A DNA stretch of 64,000 nt from Excoecaria cochinchinensis (GCA_947683425.1 CANTUQ010000101.1:25443001-25507000); one strand, 5' to 3'; numbered from the stretch's first letter, positions 22,698 through 34,939 are shown. Notes: generated from the sequence alone by a model not told the origin. Translations and numbers: made by a program.

Positions 22698-25213
22698 TGT
22701 AGACACCGGGTCCTGAGTCAGTTTAGATCGGAGTTACCCAATGATGATAAAGCGCTCTTGTAGGCAAAAATAGTTGAAAGTGACGATTTTCTTGTCAAAT
22801 TTTGCATTTTTTAATAAAAAATTAAAATAACAAAAATATTTTAAAAAATTAATTTTAAAAATATTTTTACCAATTTTAGTGTTTTTTAGACATATTTATA
22901 AAATAAAAAAAATTAAAAAAAAAGTGTCGCGAGCGTCGGGCGCGGCGGGGGTCCTGCAGCAGCGCGGGAAAAGGCGACGCGCACTAATGCGCGTCGCTAA
23001 AACCCACGCAGAGTGCTACGCGCGCTGTGCGCCAACGCCCCCAGGATCGACGAGAAATCTCGCCGATCCTGCCCAGATCCCCGCCGCAAGTGCCATTTTC
23101 CGCCGATTTTCGATTTTTTCGATTTTTAGGACTTAAAAATAATTTTTTCTTGTGTTTTTTTTCAGATTTCATTCAAATTTGAGAAATATTAGTCAAATTG
23201 GGTGGGAATTAAAAGTCAAAAAATGACAAAAAATAATTAAAAATAAATAAAAATATTAATTGTCCATATTTGACTTTAGGGTTTTTACTTTGAATTTTGG
23301 AGTGTTTTTTGTTGAAATTAGGGAGATGGAATCTTGAAAAAACCTGTTAGGGAGCTTGAGGAGGACAGAGTTTGAGGTTTTGACGGGATAATTAATTTCA
23401 TTAAAAGGAGAAGGAAATTGGTTTTAGGAGTGAGTAAGAAAATTCTCTCTAAAAATACATTTTTCTAAGTCATTTAGAAGGGGATTTTCTTGAGAGGAGT
23501 TAGTGGGTTTTGCTGGAAAAACAAGGGATTGAATGTTCTTGGAGTTCATCTTTTCTCATTCTTAAAAATTAAAATCATTTTCTTCCATTTTCTTAATTCT
23601 CTTCTTTCTAATCTACAAGTTTTCATCTTAAATTCCATTCTAGTTTTTTATCTATAAAAAATTCTTGATTGATCTTGAAAACTTTGAGAAAGGAAAATTA
23701 ATTCCTTGACTTGAATTTTCAGATCATATATCAAACACGAAAAAATCAAATCATTTTCTTAGTATTAATGTTCTTGAGTTTTTTAGACATAAACTCAAGA
23801 TTTACTTGAACTTGTTTTTTTGAGTTAATTTTCGGATCTTGACAAGAGATCAGATCGGGATATCATGCTTCAATATCATTTAAATCTGAGGGTAAATATT
23901 CTAGGCTTGATCTCTTAGTTTTTTATTTTTATTTTATTTTATTTTATTTATATTTAATTGTTAACCATGCAGATCTTTACATTTGTTTGGTTTTATTTAT
24001 TTTATGTGTTTTTATACATAGATTTAACATTTTTAATATCATTTTTACCCTTGTTTCATTTAATCGTTCATCATCATTATTATTATTATCACTATTACTA
24101 TTATTATTATTATCATTATTATTACTATTACCATTACCATTATTATTATTATTATTTATCATCACATATTATTATTATTATTATTCTTGTTGCTGTTGTT
24201 ATTATTACCGTTTATTTATTATTATCATCATCATTATTATTATTATCGCTTTATGTTTTAAATAGTGATATATTAATACGTTAATTTATTTTAACATGTC
24301 ATTTAATTTATTTATCCCATAATATGCATGTTTTATTTAATTTATATATTGTTATAAATGTTTAATTTATTTTCTCACTTCGATTACTAACATTAAGTTT
24401 ATTTGTGTTTGTTGTTGGTGTCAAATACTTGTGTTTCCCTGTTTGAGCACCCGTGCGAATGAACGAGGAGATCCGAGGAGTTGTTATTTTTCATTGTATT
24501 TGTTATTTTTTCCTTTATTTGTTTTATTGAGTTATTTGGCATGTAATAATTAATTAAACCATTTATTTTATGCACGCTTAATCAAAAATCACACAAAAAT
24601 ATTTCTACAAATGAAATTGGGTTTTCTAATAAAATGGGACCAATGTCCTAGTTTTCCATCCAAAATAGATTGTCACTTTAAAATGATTTTCTTTAATTAT
24701 GCATGAGAGGACCAACGTCCTCAACATTAATAAATATCCCGTTTTATGTATGATTTATATTTTATTTACAATGGGGGTTGTATTCCGCCCCTAGTTTTGT
24801 TGTAATTTAATTTTGTCTTTATTTTTATTTTTATTTATCGTTTCATATGTGATTGATATGCGCTTTAATAAACTGTATTAATTGTGTGAGATGAAAAATA
24901 AAATTTTATAATTTAAAAACTCATTTATAATTAACCAAGGTACCAATAAGTGTGAAGTTCCAGACACCATCTCTGGTTTAGACCGATAAGAGGTTAAACT
25001 TTCCCAATTTCTTATAAATTGGGTGGCAACTCCAAAATATCTCATAAGTGCCTAAAAGTGTTATGGTGATAGATGGTTTTTTTCAATGTTCTATTGTGAA
25101 ATGAGGTGCCGAAAATATCTCATAACACCTAAGATCAGAAAAGACGCGAACCTATCTCTCGAATCCTAAAAGGGGGTTCAAAGAGGGCCTTGCTGGTTCT
25201 GGCGCGCGTCACA
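22698..25213. mobile_element. Solo LTR (2516 bp)
   Basis: Begins TGTAGACACCGGGTCC and ends GCGCGCGTCACA, with perfect 5-bp target duplications CTTTG on both sides (22693-22697 and 25214-25218). There is no second LTR, primer-binding site or internal domain, so it is a solo LTR left by recombination. Its 3' part (GGCCTTGCTGGTTCTGGCGC) resembles LTR ends of plant Ty3/gypsy elements; family assignment is tentative. It includes a GC-rich block at about 22925-23100 and an ATT/ATC repeat block at 24070-24250. Confidence 0.85.
24070..24250. repeat. Compound ATT/ATC/GTT microsatellite
   Basis: Imperfect trinucleotide repeats (ATT, ATC, ACT, GTT units) lie within the solo LTR. Open frames here on either strand (poly-Tyr/His or poly-Asn) are repeat artefacts. 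Confidence 0.9.
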
Positions 25214-25218
25214 CTTTG

Positions 25219-25670
25219 AAGAAGTCTATAAAGAAAGTATGCATTCTTCTATAAACATTGCCTGCTTATATAGATGAAAAAAGTAAACTTGAATAATTGT
25301 TGTTGATAATCTTTTCTGCAAATGAACAGTTCTTGCTATAATGGAAAATCTTTACTGTTTATAAATAGTGATGACCATAATTGAGAATCTTACTGTTGAT
25401 GAATAACAACAGTGATTGAAAATCTTACTGTTGATGAATAGTATGACCATAATTGAGAATTTTTATTGTTGATGACTTTTCTTCTGAACAACGTCTATTT
25501 ATGCTGATAGTTTTTGGAGTAAGTACCTGCAAAGAATTTTGTTAGTAAAATACTTTTTTTTACAATATATGTGAATGGATATTGAAAATCATTAAAGTGA
25601 TGATGAGAAGGTGACACCCTATCATCAGTAGAATTACTTTTTTCTGAAGAGACTCTATCGAGAATGACTG
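25219..25670. other. Spacer with imperfect tandem repeats
   Basis: This interval lies between the solo LTR and the gag-only retrotransposon. At 25343-25474, imperfect copies of a unit containing ATCTTACTGTTGATGAATA and GACCATAATTGAGAAT recur two to four times. No gene is visible. Confidence 0.5.
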
Positions 25671-28317
25671 TGTAACATCCCGAAAATCACCTTAGTAGTA
25701 TTGAGTGTGATTTGTATAATTGAGTAAATGAGAAACTAGGGTTTACAGATTTGGATTAAATTGTAATTGAAAATGTGCATTTAAGGACTCGACTGCGAGA
25801 ATTAAAGATAATGTAGTGACCAAAGTGTAATTGTGTGTGATTAGTGTAAGTGGAAGATTAAGATTAATTAAGTGGGATTAATTAACCTTAATCTTGGATT
25901 AGAGGAATCCAAGTGTTGCCTTGCATAAGTGACACCTAGCCAAGGTTAATTCATAGCTTGACACCTCATAATTGCCATGTATATATATGTGTATTGGAGA
26001 GAGAGTGAGTGGCAAAAATCTGGTTTTGTTCTTCTCTTGAATTCGGCCTCCCTTTTTCTACTCCTTTTCTCTTCATTCTTCAATCCTTTTTCTTTTCCTC
26101 TTTGCTCCATCTGCATCTTCTTCACTTGTATGTTGAGATTGGGTTGCATTAACTAAGAAGGTCAAGTGTTAAGCTATAAAGGTCAAATGTTTATCATCTC
26201 CTTCTCCTTCTTCTTTTGATTGAATTTCTGTTCATAGTGTTAATTCTATTTTGAATGTATTTGCATGTGGCTGTAAGTTGGAGAGGCTAGTAGAAAAGAT
26301 AAGGGTAAAGAAAAGGTCACCTAGTGTGAAGTGAAGGAGTGCTCCAAGAGGTTTGGGATTTACTTGAAATTTTAAGTGTATTGTATGTGTGCTTTGTTTC
26401 GGATTGTTTTGAATTGATGCATGTTTAATATGTTTGTATAGTTTGGAGATATTGTATATGTTAATTAATATTTAATATAATTAAAAAGTTAAATGGATGT
26501 GTGTTGAAGTGTTAATTGGATTGCCATGAGTATAGTATAGTAATCATGTATGAAACCTAGTTGTATGGGAAAATTCTGTTCAGATTGTATCAAACCTCCA
26601 TGTGATATTTTGGTAATAAGTGGAGTTTTAAAACTCTAAAGTAAGTGATTTTTATGCCATTAGAACCATGACTTTCATACTTTTAAATGTCTCAGAAATA
26701 ACCTTGAGCAAATTCTGACTAAAAGACCCATAAAAATGGCCAAACAATTAGTATCTTTATTCTGGCGGGTTCATTGGAACAATATACCTTGTTTAATTCA
26801 TACTGTTGATTTAGAAGTTCAAATGACCTCAAATTGTTCCATTTCAAAGATAAGACATAGGGGAACAATTGTTAAGAAGGAAGTTTTGCCTAAAAATGTC
26901 TTTAGCTATGTGAAAAATGCAGTACAAGATTGGACCTGTAGTCTGTCTAAGATCTGTCTCATGCTTTTAGGCAGAATAGGTTTACTCAGCGGTAAGAAAT
27001 TTCTCACCGCCGTGTAAAAGCATTTTGCCCCTTTTAGACCCATTTTTAGTGTCCCACACGGTGGTAAGGAATGTATTACCATCGTGTGACCTCAACTTTT
27101 AGCCTAAATTGTACTTTTTCCTTCCCGAATTGAACCCGAACTTTACCGGAAGTTCTTATCACTTGTCCAACTCATGTCTAACATTATAAAATGAGTATAT
27201 AGATATTTTTCAATTGAATTATATGTAAATGATTTTATGGCATAGTAATTTAATAAGGGAATTAAATGTATACATGATTTTAATTATTGAACATGACATG
27301 GCATATGATATTGATTATATATGAATGAACATTACTTTGTGAATAAATATATATTTAAGTGAATTAATTGTTAAGTCTGTAATCGAGCCGTGGATAGATA
27401 AGCATGCTTATAACAGGCTAGTGATTCGCAGCTGCTAGTGTGGCACCGACGGGTGTCTAATGATTGATACCGACGGATATCCAGTGATCTAGTGTCTCTA
27501 GTGTTTAATATCTATTGTACCCATATCCACTTCTGTATGATTCAGGCTAACTATAAAGAACATGTTATGGTATGTTTATTGATAATGTTGTGTACTTATG
27601 TGCAAATATAAGATTGTTCTATGATGATCGGTGTTAGTGTTGGCTGTGCCATAATGTAGTGATAATGTTATTGTATTGCATGCTATTATGGTTATGTTAT
27701 CGAAGCCTTCCGCTGCCAGTGAATATTAGTGTTTGTTATTGAAAATAATGAACTATTGAATACTGCTATTGTGTGGCATGGAATATTGAATAGTTAGCGT
27801 ATTATTGAACTAGTGTATGAGTGCTTATTGTTTGATTGTAACATGTTATTACTAAATAATTGTATGTGAATGTTTGTATTAGAATTGTTTTATTTATATC
27901 CCCACTAAGCGTTATCGCTTAGCACGGGTGTTTGTTCCCGTGTAGGTTAAAGCTTGGAATTCGTATTTTGAAGACGGTTTTCTGCAGGCCACTATAGGAG
28001 TTTGAAGTTGTCTGTCTAGGTTTATAATTTTGTAATGTTAATGTTTAGTTCGAGCTCCAATTTTTGTATAAGATAAGCATAAATGTATATGAAATTTTTG
28101 TATTGTAATATGTAACCATAATGAACTAGTGCAAGTGAATGGCTTAGTGATTATTAATGTATGCTAATATGAATAGTGATCTAATAGTGGAAGTGAATAG
28201 AGATAATATTATTGATTTAGTGATAATAAGTAGATATATGATTTCAATTGGATTTAGTTATAGCATGTTTGTCGCGTAGTGCTCCCTTGTCCTCCTAAGG
28301 GGCATTGGAGTGTCACA
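25671..28317 (+). repeat. 5' LTR of the gag-only element (2647 bp)
   Basis: TG...CA ends (TGTAACATCC...GTGTCACA). Nearly the whole length matches 29796-32443, with scattered substitutions and a few small indels (near 27500 and 27760). It includes several strong inverted repeats: 25854-25895, 26981-27017, 27055-27088 and the dyad CTAAGCG-TTAT-CGCTTAG at 27905-27922. Confidence 0.92.
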
Positions 28318-28322
28318 AGTTG

Positions 28323-28334
28323 TGGTATCAGAGC
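28323..28334 (+). promoter_or_regulatory. Primer-binding site, tRNA-iMet
   Basis: TGGTATCAGAGC lies 5 bp after the 5' LTR and is complementary to the 3' end of plant initiator tRNA-Met, the usual minus-strand primer of plant LTR elements. Confidence 0.92.
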
Positions 28335-28448
28335 ATAGGTTTAAGCGGTTCTGGATAATAGGATGCATGATAGGTAGAGTTGTTATGAGTCTATTTAGAG
28401 TGTGGCCTTAATGCAAATATTGTTTTTTTTTTTGTTTTGTAGAGTGAT

Positions 28449-29734
28449 ATGGAGTCTGACCCTAGTGAAGAGATAGGAGAGACTACCGGAAGTGTTAACC
28501 CAGTTCGTCCTAACCGTAATCCATTTGTACCTGAACCTCCACTGGTAAAGAATCCACCCTTAGTGATAGAAAATCCAGTGTTAGTGCAAGGGCTAATGCA
28601 GATGTTAGATAGATTAACTGTCCCTAAAGCACTGTCAGATTTAATTAGAAAAAGAGGGGCTGAAGAATTTAAGGAACTTCGGTAGATGAGTTAGATATAG
28701 CGAAATACTGGTTAGAGACGACAGATAGAATATTACAAGAAGTGAATTGTCCACAAGAGCAGCGAGTGGCATGTGCTGTGTCTTTGTTGCAAGGCCCGGC
28801 ATACGATTAGTGAAAGTTGGTATTAAGGAATCCCCTAAGACCTGTTAATTTGACTTGGGAGTTCTTTGTGCAAGAATTTGAAAAGAAGTATGTTACTAAG
28901 GCATACCGTGAGGCTAAGTGGAGAGAGTTTTTGAGCCTCAAGCAAGGAAGCTTGAGTGTTGCCGAATATGAGAAAGAATTCAGTCGCCTTAGTAAGTATG
29001 TACCGAATGCCCTAATGATGGAAGAGTTCAAGTGTCGGCAGTTCGAAGATGGGTTGGATGAAATGATTAAGGGATTGCTAGCGGCAATGACATCTATGCA
29101 AACAATAAGCTACTATCAATTGGTGCAAGCTGTTTTAAAAGTAGAAAAGTCAGAAATAGTTCAAAGAAAGAATCAAAAGAGAAAGTCGTAGGATAGTGAA
29201 TTTGGATTCAGTTTGGGTACGAAAGTTCATGGGACTCGAGACGATTAAGGTTTACATAGTAAAACTTCGAAAGCAGTGGGCCGTGATAAGTCGAGTAAGC
29301 GAACACATGTTTATGAGGTTGGAGTTACAGCTACATCAAACAGAGGAAGTGTTCCGGCAGTTTGTGAGCATTGTGAAAAATCCCATTGGGATGTATGTCG
29401 GAAGCTCACCGGAGCTTGTTTCAAGTGTGGTGACTCTGATCATTTGGTAGCAAAGTGTTCGCAAGCGCAAGAGAATGTGACTATGCAATCAAGAAGAGAT
29501 AGTGTACTGAATCCTGAAAATGAAAGAAGAGGACGAGTTAGAAGTGGAACTGGTCAAATCGGACAACGGTCTGGTGTAATATCTGAAACAGTAAAGAGAC
29601 CTAAATTTGATGTGGGTAGAGTGTATTGTATGACCTTAGAAGAGGGAATCAAGGATCAGGATGCTCAACATGGTATGAGTTTAATTCATTGTTTGTGTTT
29701 ATGTGAATTAATGTCGTGCATAATGTTTATATGA
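28449..29734 (+). pseudogene. Degraded Ty3/gypsy-type gag
   Basis: An ATG at 28449 opens 78 codons that end in TAG (28683-28685). Similarity then continues in another frame: an IAKYWLETTDRIL region, LLQGPAYD, and the Retrotrans_gag core (about 28817-29191: WEFFVQEFEKKYV, FLSLKQGSLSVAEYEKEFSR, FEDGL). A CCHC zinc knuckle CFKCGDSDHLVAKC follows at about 29418-29459 in a third segment. Two adjacent Trp codons after PAYD are replaced by TAG and TGA (28808-28813), and at least two frame changes occur. Role in the family: capsid/nucleocapsid of virus-like particles. This copy cannot make it. Confidence 0.88.
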
Positions 29735-29779
29735 TTAGAGTCATAGTATGGTTAGAGTGAATTTCGCGGACGAAATTCC

Positions 29780-29795
29780 TTAAGTGGGGGAGAGT
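29780..29795 (+). promoter_or_regulatory. Polypurine tract
   Basis: AAGTGGGGGAGAG lies immediately before the 3' LTR and would prime plus-strand synthesis. Its position confirms the element's orientation. Confidence 0.85.
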
Positions 29796-32443
29796 TGTAA
29801 CATCCCGAAAATCACCTTAGTAGTATTGAATGTGATTTGTATAATTGAGTAAATTAGAAACTAGGGTTTATAGATTTGGATTAAATTGTAATTGAAAATG
29901 TGCATTTAATGGCTCGACTGCGAGAATTAAAGATAATGTAGTGACCAAAGTGTAATTGTGTGTGATTAGTGTAAGTGGAAGATTAAGATTAATTAAGTGG
30001 GATTAATTAACCTTAATCTTGGATTAGAGGAATCCAAGTGTTGCCTTGCATAAGTGACACCTAGCCAAGGTTAATTCATAGCTTGACACCTCATAATTGC
30101 CATGCATATATATGTGTATTGGAGAGAGAGTGAGTGGCAAAAATCTGGTTTTGTTCTTCTCTTGAATCCGGCCTCCCTTTTTCTACTCCTCCTCTCTTCA
30201 TTCTTCAATCCTTTTTCTTTTCCTCTTTGCTCTTCTGCATCTTCTTCACTTGCATATTGAGATTGGGTTGCATTAACTAAGAAGGTCAAGTGTTAAGCTA
30301 TAAAAGTGAGAATAAGTCAAGTGTTTATCATCTCCTTCTCCTTCTTCTTTTGATTGAATTTCTGTTCACAGTGTTAATTCTATTTTTGAATGTATTTGCA
30401 TGTGGCTGTAAGTTGGAGAGGCTAGTAGAAAAGATAAGGGTAAAGAAAAGGTCACCTAGTGTGAAGTGAAGGAGTGCTCCAAGAGGTTTGGGATTTACTT
30501 GAAATTTTAAGTGCATTGTATGTGTGTTTTGTTTGGGATTGTTTTGAATTGATGCATGTTTAATATGTTTGTGTAGTTTGGAGATATTGTATGTGTTAAT
30601 TAATATTTGATATAATTGAAAAGTTAAATGGATGTGTGTTAAAGTGTTAATTGGATTGCCATGAGTATAGTATAATGATCGTGTATGAAACCTAGTTGTA
30701 TGGGAAAATTCTGTTAAGATTGTATCAAACTTCCGTGTGATATTTTGGTAATAAGTCGAGTTTGAGAACTCCAAATTAAGTGATTTATGTGCCATTAGAA
30801 CCACGACTTCCATACCTTTAAATGTCTCAGAAATAATCTTGAGCAAATTCTGACTATAAGACCCATAAAAATGGCCAAACAATTTGTATCTCTATTCTGG
30901 CGGGTTCATTGGAACAGTATAGCTTGTTTAATTCATATCTGTTGATTCAGATGTCCCAATGACCTGAAACTTGTTACATTTTAATTATAAGACATAGGGG
31001 AACAATTGTTAAGGAGGAAGTTTTTCCTAAAAATGTCTCTAGCTATGTGAAAAATGCAGTACAAGATTGGACCTGTAGTCTGTCTAAGATATGTCTCATG
31101 CTTTGAGGTAGAATAGGTTTACACGGCAGTAAAAAATTTCTGACTGCCGTGTAAAAGCATTCTGCCCCTTTTATACCCATTTTTAGTGTCCCACACGGCA
31201 TTAAGGAATGTCTTACCACTGTGTGACCTCAACTTTCAGCCTAAATTGTACTTTTTCCTTTCCGAATCGAACCTGAACTTCACCGGAAGTTCTTATCACT
31301 TATCCAACTCATGTCTAACATTATAAAATGAGTATATAGATATTTTTCAATTGAATTATATGTAAATGATTCTATGGCATAGTAGTTTAATAAGGGAATT
31401 AAATGTATACATGCTTTTAATTATTGAACATGACGTGGCATATGATATTGATTATATATGAATGAATATTACTTTTGTGAATAAATATATATTTAAGTGA
31501 ATTAATTGTTAAGCCTGTAATCGAGTCGTGGATAGATAAGTATGCTTATAAAGGGCTAGTGATTCGCAGCTGCTAGTGTGGAACCGACGGGTGTCTAGTG
31601 ATTGATACCGACGGGTATCCAGTGATCTAGTATTTGAGACTTCGGTCCCTAGTGTTTAATACCTATTATACCCGTATCCACTTTTGTATGATTCAGGCTA
31701 ACTATAAAGAACATGTTATGGTATGTTTATTGATAATGTTGTGTACCTATGTGTAAATATAAGATTGTTCTATGATGATCAGTGTTAGTGTTGGTTGTGC
31801 CATAGTGTAGTGATAATGTTATTGTATTGCATGCTATTATGGTTATGTTATCAAAGCCTTCTGCTGCCAGTGAATATTAGTGTTTGTTATTGAAAATAAT
31901 GAACTATTGAATTAAATAGTTGGCGTATTATTGAACTAGTGTATGAGTGCTTATTGTTTGATTGTAACATGTCATTGCTAAATAATTGTATGTGAATGTT
32001 TGTATTATAATTGTTTTGTTTACATCCTCACTAAGCGTTATCGCTTAGCACATGTGTTTGTTCCCGTGTAGGTTAAAGCTTGGAATTCGTATTTTGAAGA
32101 CGGTTTTCTGCAGGCCACTATAGGAGTTTGAAGTTGTCTGTCTAGGTTGATAATTTTGTAATGTTAATGTTTAGTTCGAGCTCCAATTTTTGTATAAGAT
32201 AAGCATAAATGTATATGTAATTTTTGTATTGTAATATGTAACCATAATGAACTAGTGCAAGTGAATGGCTTAGTGATTATTAATGTATGCTAATATGAAT
32301 AGTGATCTAACAGTGGAAGTGAATAGAGATAATAATATTGATTTAGTGATAATAAGTAGATATATGAGGTTAATTGGATTTAGTTATAGCATGTTTGTCA
32401 CGTAGCGCTCCCTTATCCTCCCAAGGGGCATTGGGGCTTCACA
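29796..32443 (+). repeat. 3' LTR of the gag-only element (2648 bp)
   Basis: TG...CA ends matching 25671-28317. It keeps a perfect 13-bp stem hairpin at 31118-31155 (TTTACACGGCAGT/ACTGCCGTGTAAA) that is partly decayed in the 5' LTR. It also has the CTAAGCG dyad at 32031-32048. Confidence 0.92.
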
Positions 32444-32448
32444 GGCTG

Positions 32449-33059
32449 TAAGCTCTGCTTCAGTAGAGGCTGATGATAATAGGTTTATAATTTGGCTTTT
32501 ACTAGCCAAAAGTTATGTTTGTTGAGTTGGAAGTTATGTGGTGATAATATTATTAGAATAATGGGTGACAACAACTTGAGAATTGGCCTTTTTAGTACAA
32601 AATTAATCCCATTGATATTTTCGGTAGAGAATGGGCAAAGAATTTTCCTGATTTGCGATATGGTAGGTTCAGGCTATAATCCAGGGAATATTAAAGGTGA
32701 CCGAGAATTGTAGAAGCTTGTCTGGTAACGTAGAATGATAATAACTTAAAAAGTTTATATGTCCTTAGTGAATTGGCCGAGGAAGGACATCTTCAATAAA
32801 CCCAAAATATTTAAACCATCTTATAAACTAGTTGGGAAAGTTTGTTTAAATTTATTAGAGAAATAGAAAAATCAAGAATGATTAAAATTTCTTAACAAAA
32901 ATGCTTTGTACCAAGCTTTCTTATAATCACAATAGCTATAAATCATTCGAGCAGGGTATCCTGATAGAGTCTTCAAAGAATGTGGCCTTTGTCCCTATTC
33001 AAACAAGATCAAAACTTGAATAATCTTCACTTTATTATAACTTATCTTTTTTTGGATCC
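32449..33059. other. AT-rich spacer between retrotransposon and pararetrovirus relic
   Basis: I see no gene that I can support. Part may belong to the pararetrovirus relic to its right. A 73-codon open frame here has no recognisable motif. Confidence 0.4.
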
Positions 33060-34440
33060 TGATTGTCATAGTTATGCTCTATCTCAACTGATCCAGAATT
33101 AACCAGAACTGCTTCGTAGAATAAAATCACACTAACTCTTCCTTACTTCTTTTCTTTTTTGCTCGAGAATACCCTATAACCTAAATCATTTGCATTTGTT
33201 TCTACTATTAAATATACTTCCGAATGAGGAATGCTAAGATAAGAAAGACTCTTAATTTTTTCTTTTATTTATTTAACTATCTTAGTATGCTCTTTTATCC
33301 ATGGTTTAGGATTCTTTTTTAATTTATTATATAACGGCTTGCATAATTTTCCTAAATCTTGAAAAAAATCATGAGCATAATTTAAACATCCTAAAAATCT
33401 TTGCAATTGTTTCTTTTCTTTAATCTCATCAAGAAATTTAATGGTAAACTCTAGACTTCTATTAATGGGCTTATTTGCTCCTTGATCTATATCATAACCT
33501 AAAAATCTGATATTTGTTTTGGAAAAGTTTCATTTTAGTCGGTGAAACTACTAATCGATTCGTAAAAATAGCATTAAAGAATTTTCTTAGATGACTAATA
33601 TGTTGATTAATAGTTTGAAAATATTAATATATCATTTATATATACTATAGAAAAGTCATTTATAGGTTTTAATATATCATTTATAATATTTTGAAATTTT
33701 GATGGAACATTTTTTAAAGCAACTGGCATAATATTTCATTCAAAATGCCCAAAGAGTATGTTAAATCTTGTTTTATACTTGCCGTTTTCACTAATTTGAA
33801 TATGCCAAAATCTTGATTTCATATCAAATTTTAGAGAATATTTTTGCATTATAAAGTTTATTTAATAAATCCCTTTTATTAGGAATGGGGTACTTGATCT
33901 ATTGCAATACTTTATTTAAAGGCTTATAATTAATAACTAATCGAAGGGCTTCTCTTTCAATCTCTGCTGCATTCATAACATAAAAATCAGAGCAACTTCA
34001 AGGTGACTTAGAATCACAAATTAGATCATTATCTTTTAAATCTTGAATTTCTTTTTTATAATTTTTTTTTAATTCTTCTGACATATGAATAGATTTAGAC
34101 TTAGTAGGAATTTTCTTTTCATCAAAATTTTTAATATAAGGAAGTTTTATTATATGTTGTCTTCTATTCCAAAAAGTATTTGGCATAGGAGAGCAAATTT
34201 CCTTAGAAAAGGTATCTTCAATTTCTTTTTTGTTTAATATTCCATTATCACAAACTTGAAAAGGATAAAGCATAATAATAAAAGGCGTTCCAAGAATCTT
34301 TTCGAGGAATTTTCATAGTATTTAGTTGATATTTATCCTTCCTGAATATAATTTTAGTCGGCACCGCTGTCTATTAAAGCTAAAGTTGAAAAATGAAAAT
34401 CGTCATTAATTACTATTTCTAGCTTTACATACCATTTTTG
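33060..34440 (-). pseudogene. Endogenous pararetrovirus (Caulimoviridae) polymerase relic
   Basis: On the minus strand, an aspartic-protease motif (ALIDSGAD, 34357-34380) precedes a segment (33998-34273) resembling the start of caulimovirid reverse transcriptase. RT-like pieces follow, including an active-site box reading YIND at 33631-33642, then RNase H-like residues near 33180-33230. Order and spacing fit the PR-RT-RH polyprotein of plant pararetroviruses. The copy is broken: stops lie between blocks, frames shift, and the RT box has Asn where the first catalytic Asp is expected. It cannot encode a working enzyme. Florendovirus- or petuvirus-like affinity is inference. Confidence 0.75.
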
Positions 34441-34756
34441 ATAATTAATTTAAGAAATATTGTTTATATATTCATTTTTTTTGACTCTTTGATAATTAAA
34501 GAATAAGAAGCTTGTTCTTTATTTTTCCCCTTATTTTGGATAAGATTACTTAAACTAGTCTTAAAATTTTCGAGGATTTAATATTTGAACTTTTCCTTTT
34601 AAGACATTTATTTCTTTTTTTTAAATTCTAATTTCTTCCTGAAAATCTTGAATAGATGACTCTTTTTTAATATTGAATCTATCACATATCTCCTTAAAAT
34701 TATAGGTTGTTTGATTAAGTTTATGCTAGAGAAAGAAAGCAGGAAGATGTTTTTGG

Positions 34757-34825
34757 AGCCCTGAAACGTTGGTCAGTCCTAAAAGCTTAGCATTGGTTAG
34801 CCCTGAAAGCTTAGCGTTGGTCAGC
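34757..34825. repeat. Short imperfect tandem repeat in the pararetrovirus relic
   Basis: About 23-24-bp units (AAAGCTTAGCRTTGGTYAGC core) occur twice, with a partial third unit, between the minus-strand polymerase relic and the plus-strand movement-protein relic. It may derive from a viral intergenic region. Confidence 0.5.
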
Positions 34826-34939
34826 CATGTGATGCCAAGAGCAGGCGAGGTTATCCCGCATAGCTGGGTGGTCGTGCGATCGCACATGTTCTATCTTACT
34901 ATTTATATCTTTAAAAAAACATAATCAATATAACTTTAA

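Larger units (their letters stand above)
25671..32443 (+). mobile_element. Non-autonomous LTR retrotransposon coding only for gag (TR-GAG-like)
   Basis: A complete 6.77-kb element: 5' LTR 25671-28317, tRNA-Met primer site 28323-28334, internal region of only 1.48 kb with a degraded gag, polypurine tract just before 29796, and 3' LTR 29796-32443. The flanks GACTG (25666-25670) and GGCTG (32444-32448) are a 4-of-5 match. Protease, reverse transcriptase, RNase H and integrase are all absent, and gag runs almost directly into the polypurine tract. Mobilisation would need enzymes from another element. Gag is of the Ty3/gypsy Retrotrans_gag type. Confidence 0.9.

Noticed and set aside
22879..23172. 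GC-rich block with Arg/Ala-rich open frames on both strands
   Set aside because: Lies wholly within the solo LTR, has no domain and overlaps on both strands; most likely LTR composition.
23958..24284. Open frames coding for long Tyr/His/Leu or Asn runs
   Set aside because: They are translations of an ATT/ATC microsatellite inside a solo LTR.
28321..28334. TGGTATCAGAGC motifs as possible tRNA genes (also at 44221 and 50298)
   Set aside because: They are primer-binding sites next to LTRs; no cloverleaf can be drawn around them. I found no tRNA or rRNA gene in the window.
30328..30882. 184-codon minus-strand open frame
   Set aside because: It is antisense within the 3' LTR of the gag-only element. 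The counterpart in the 5' LTR is not open, so it is not conserved.
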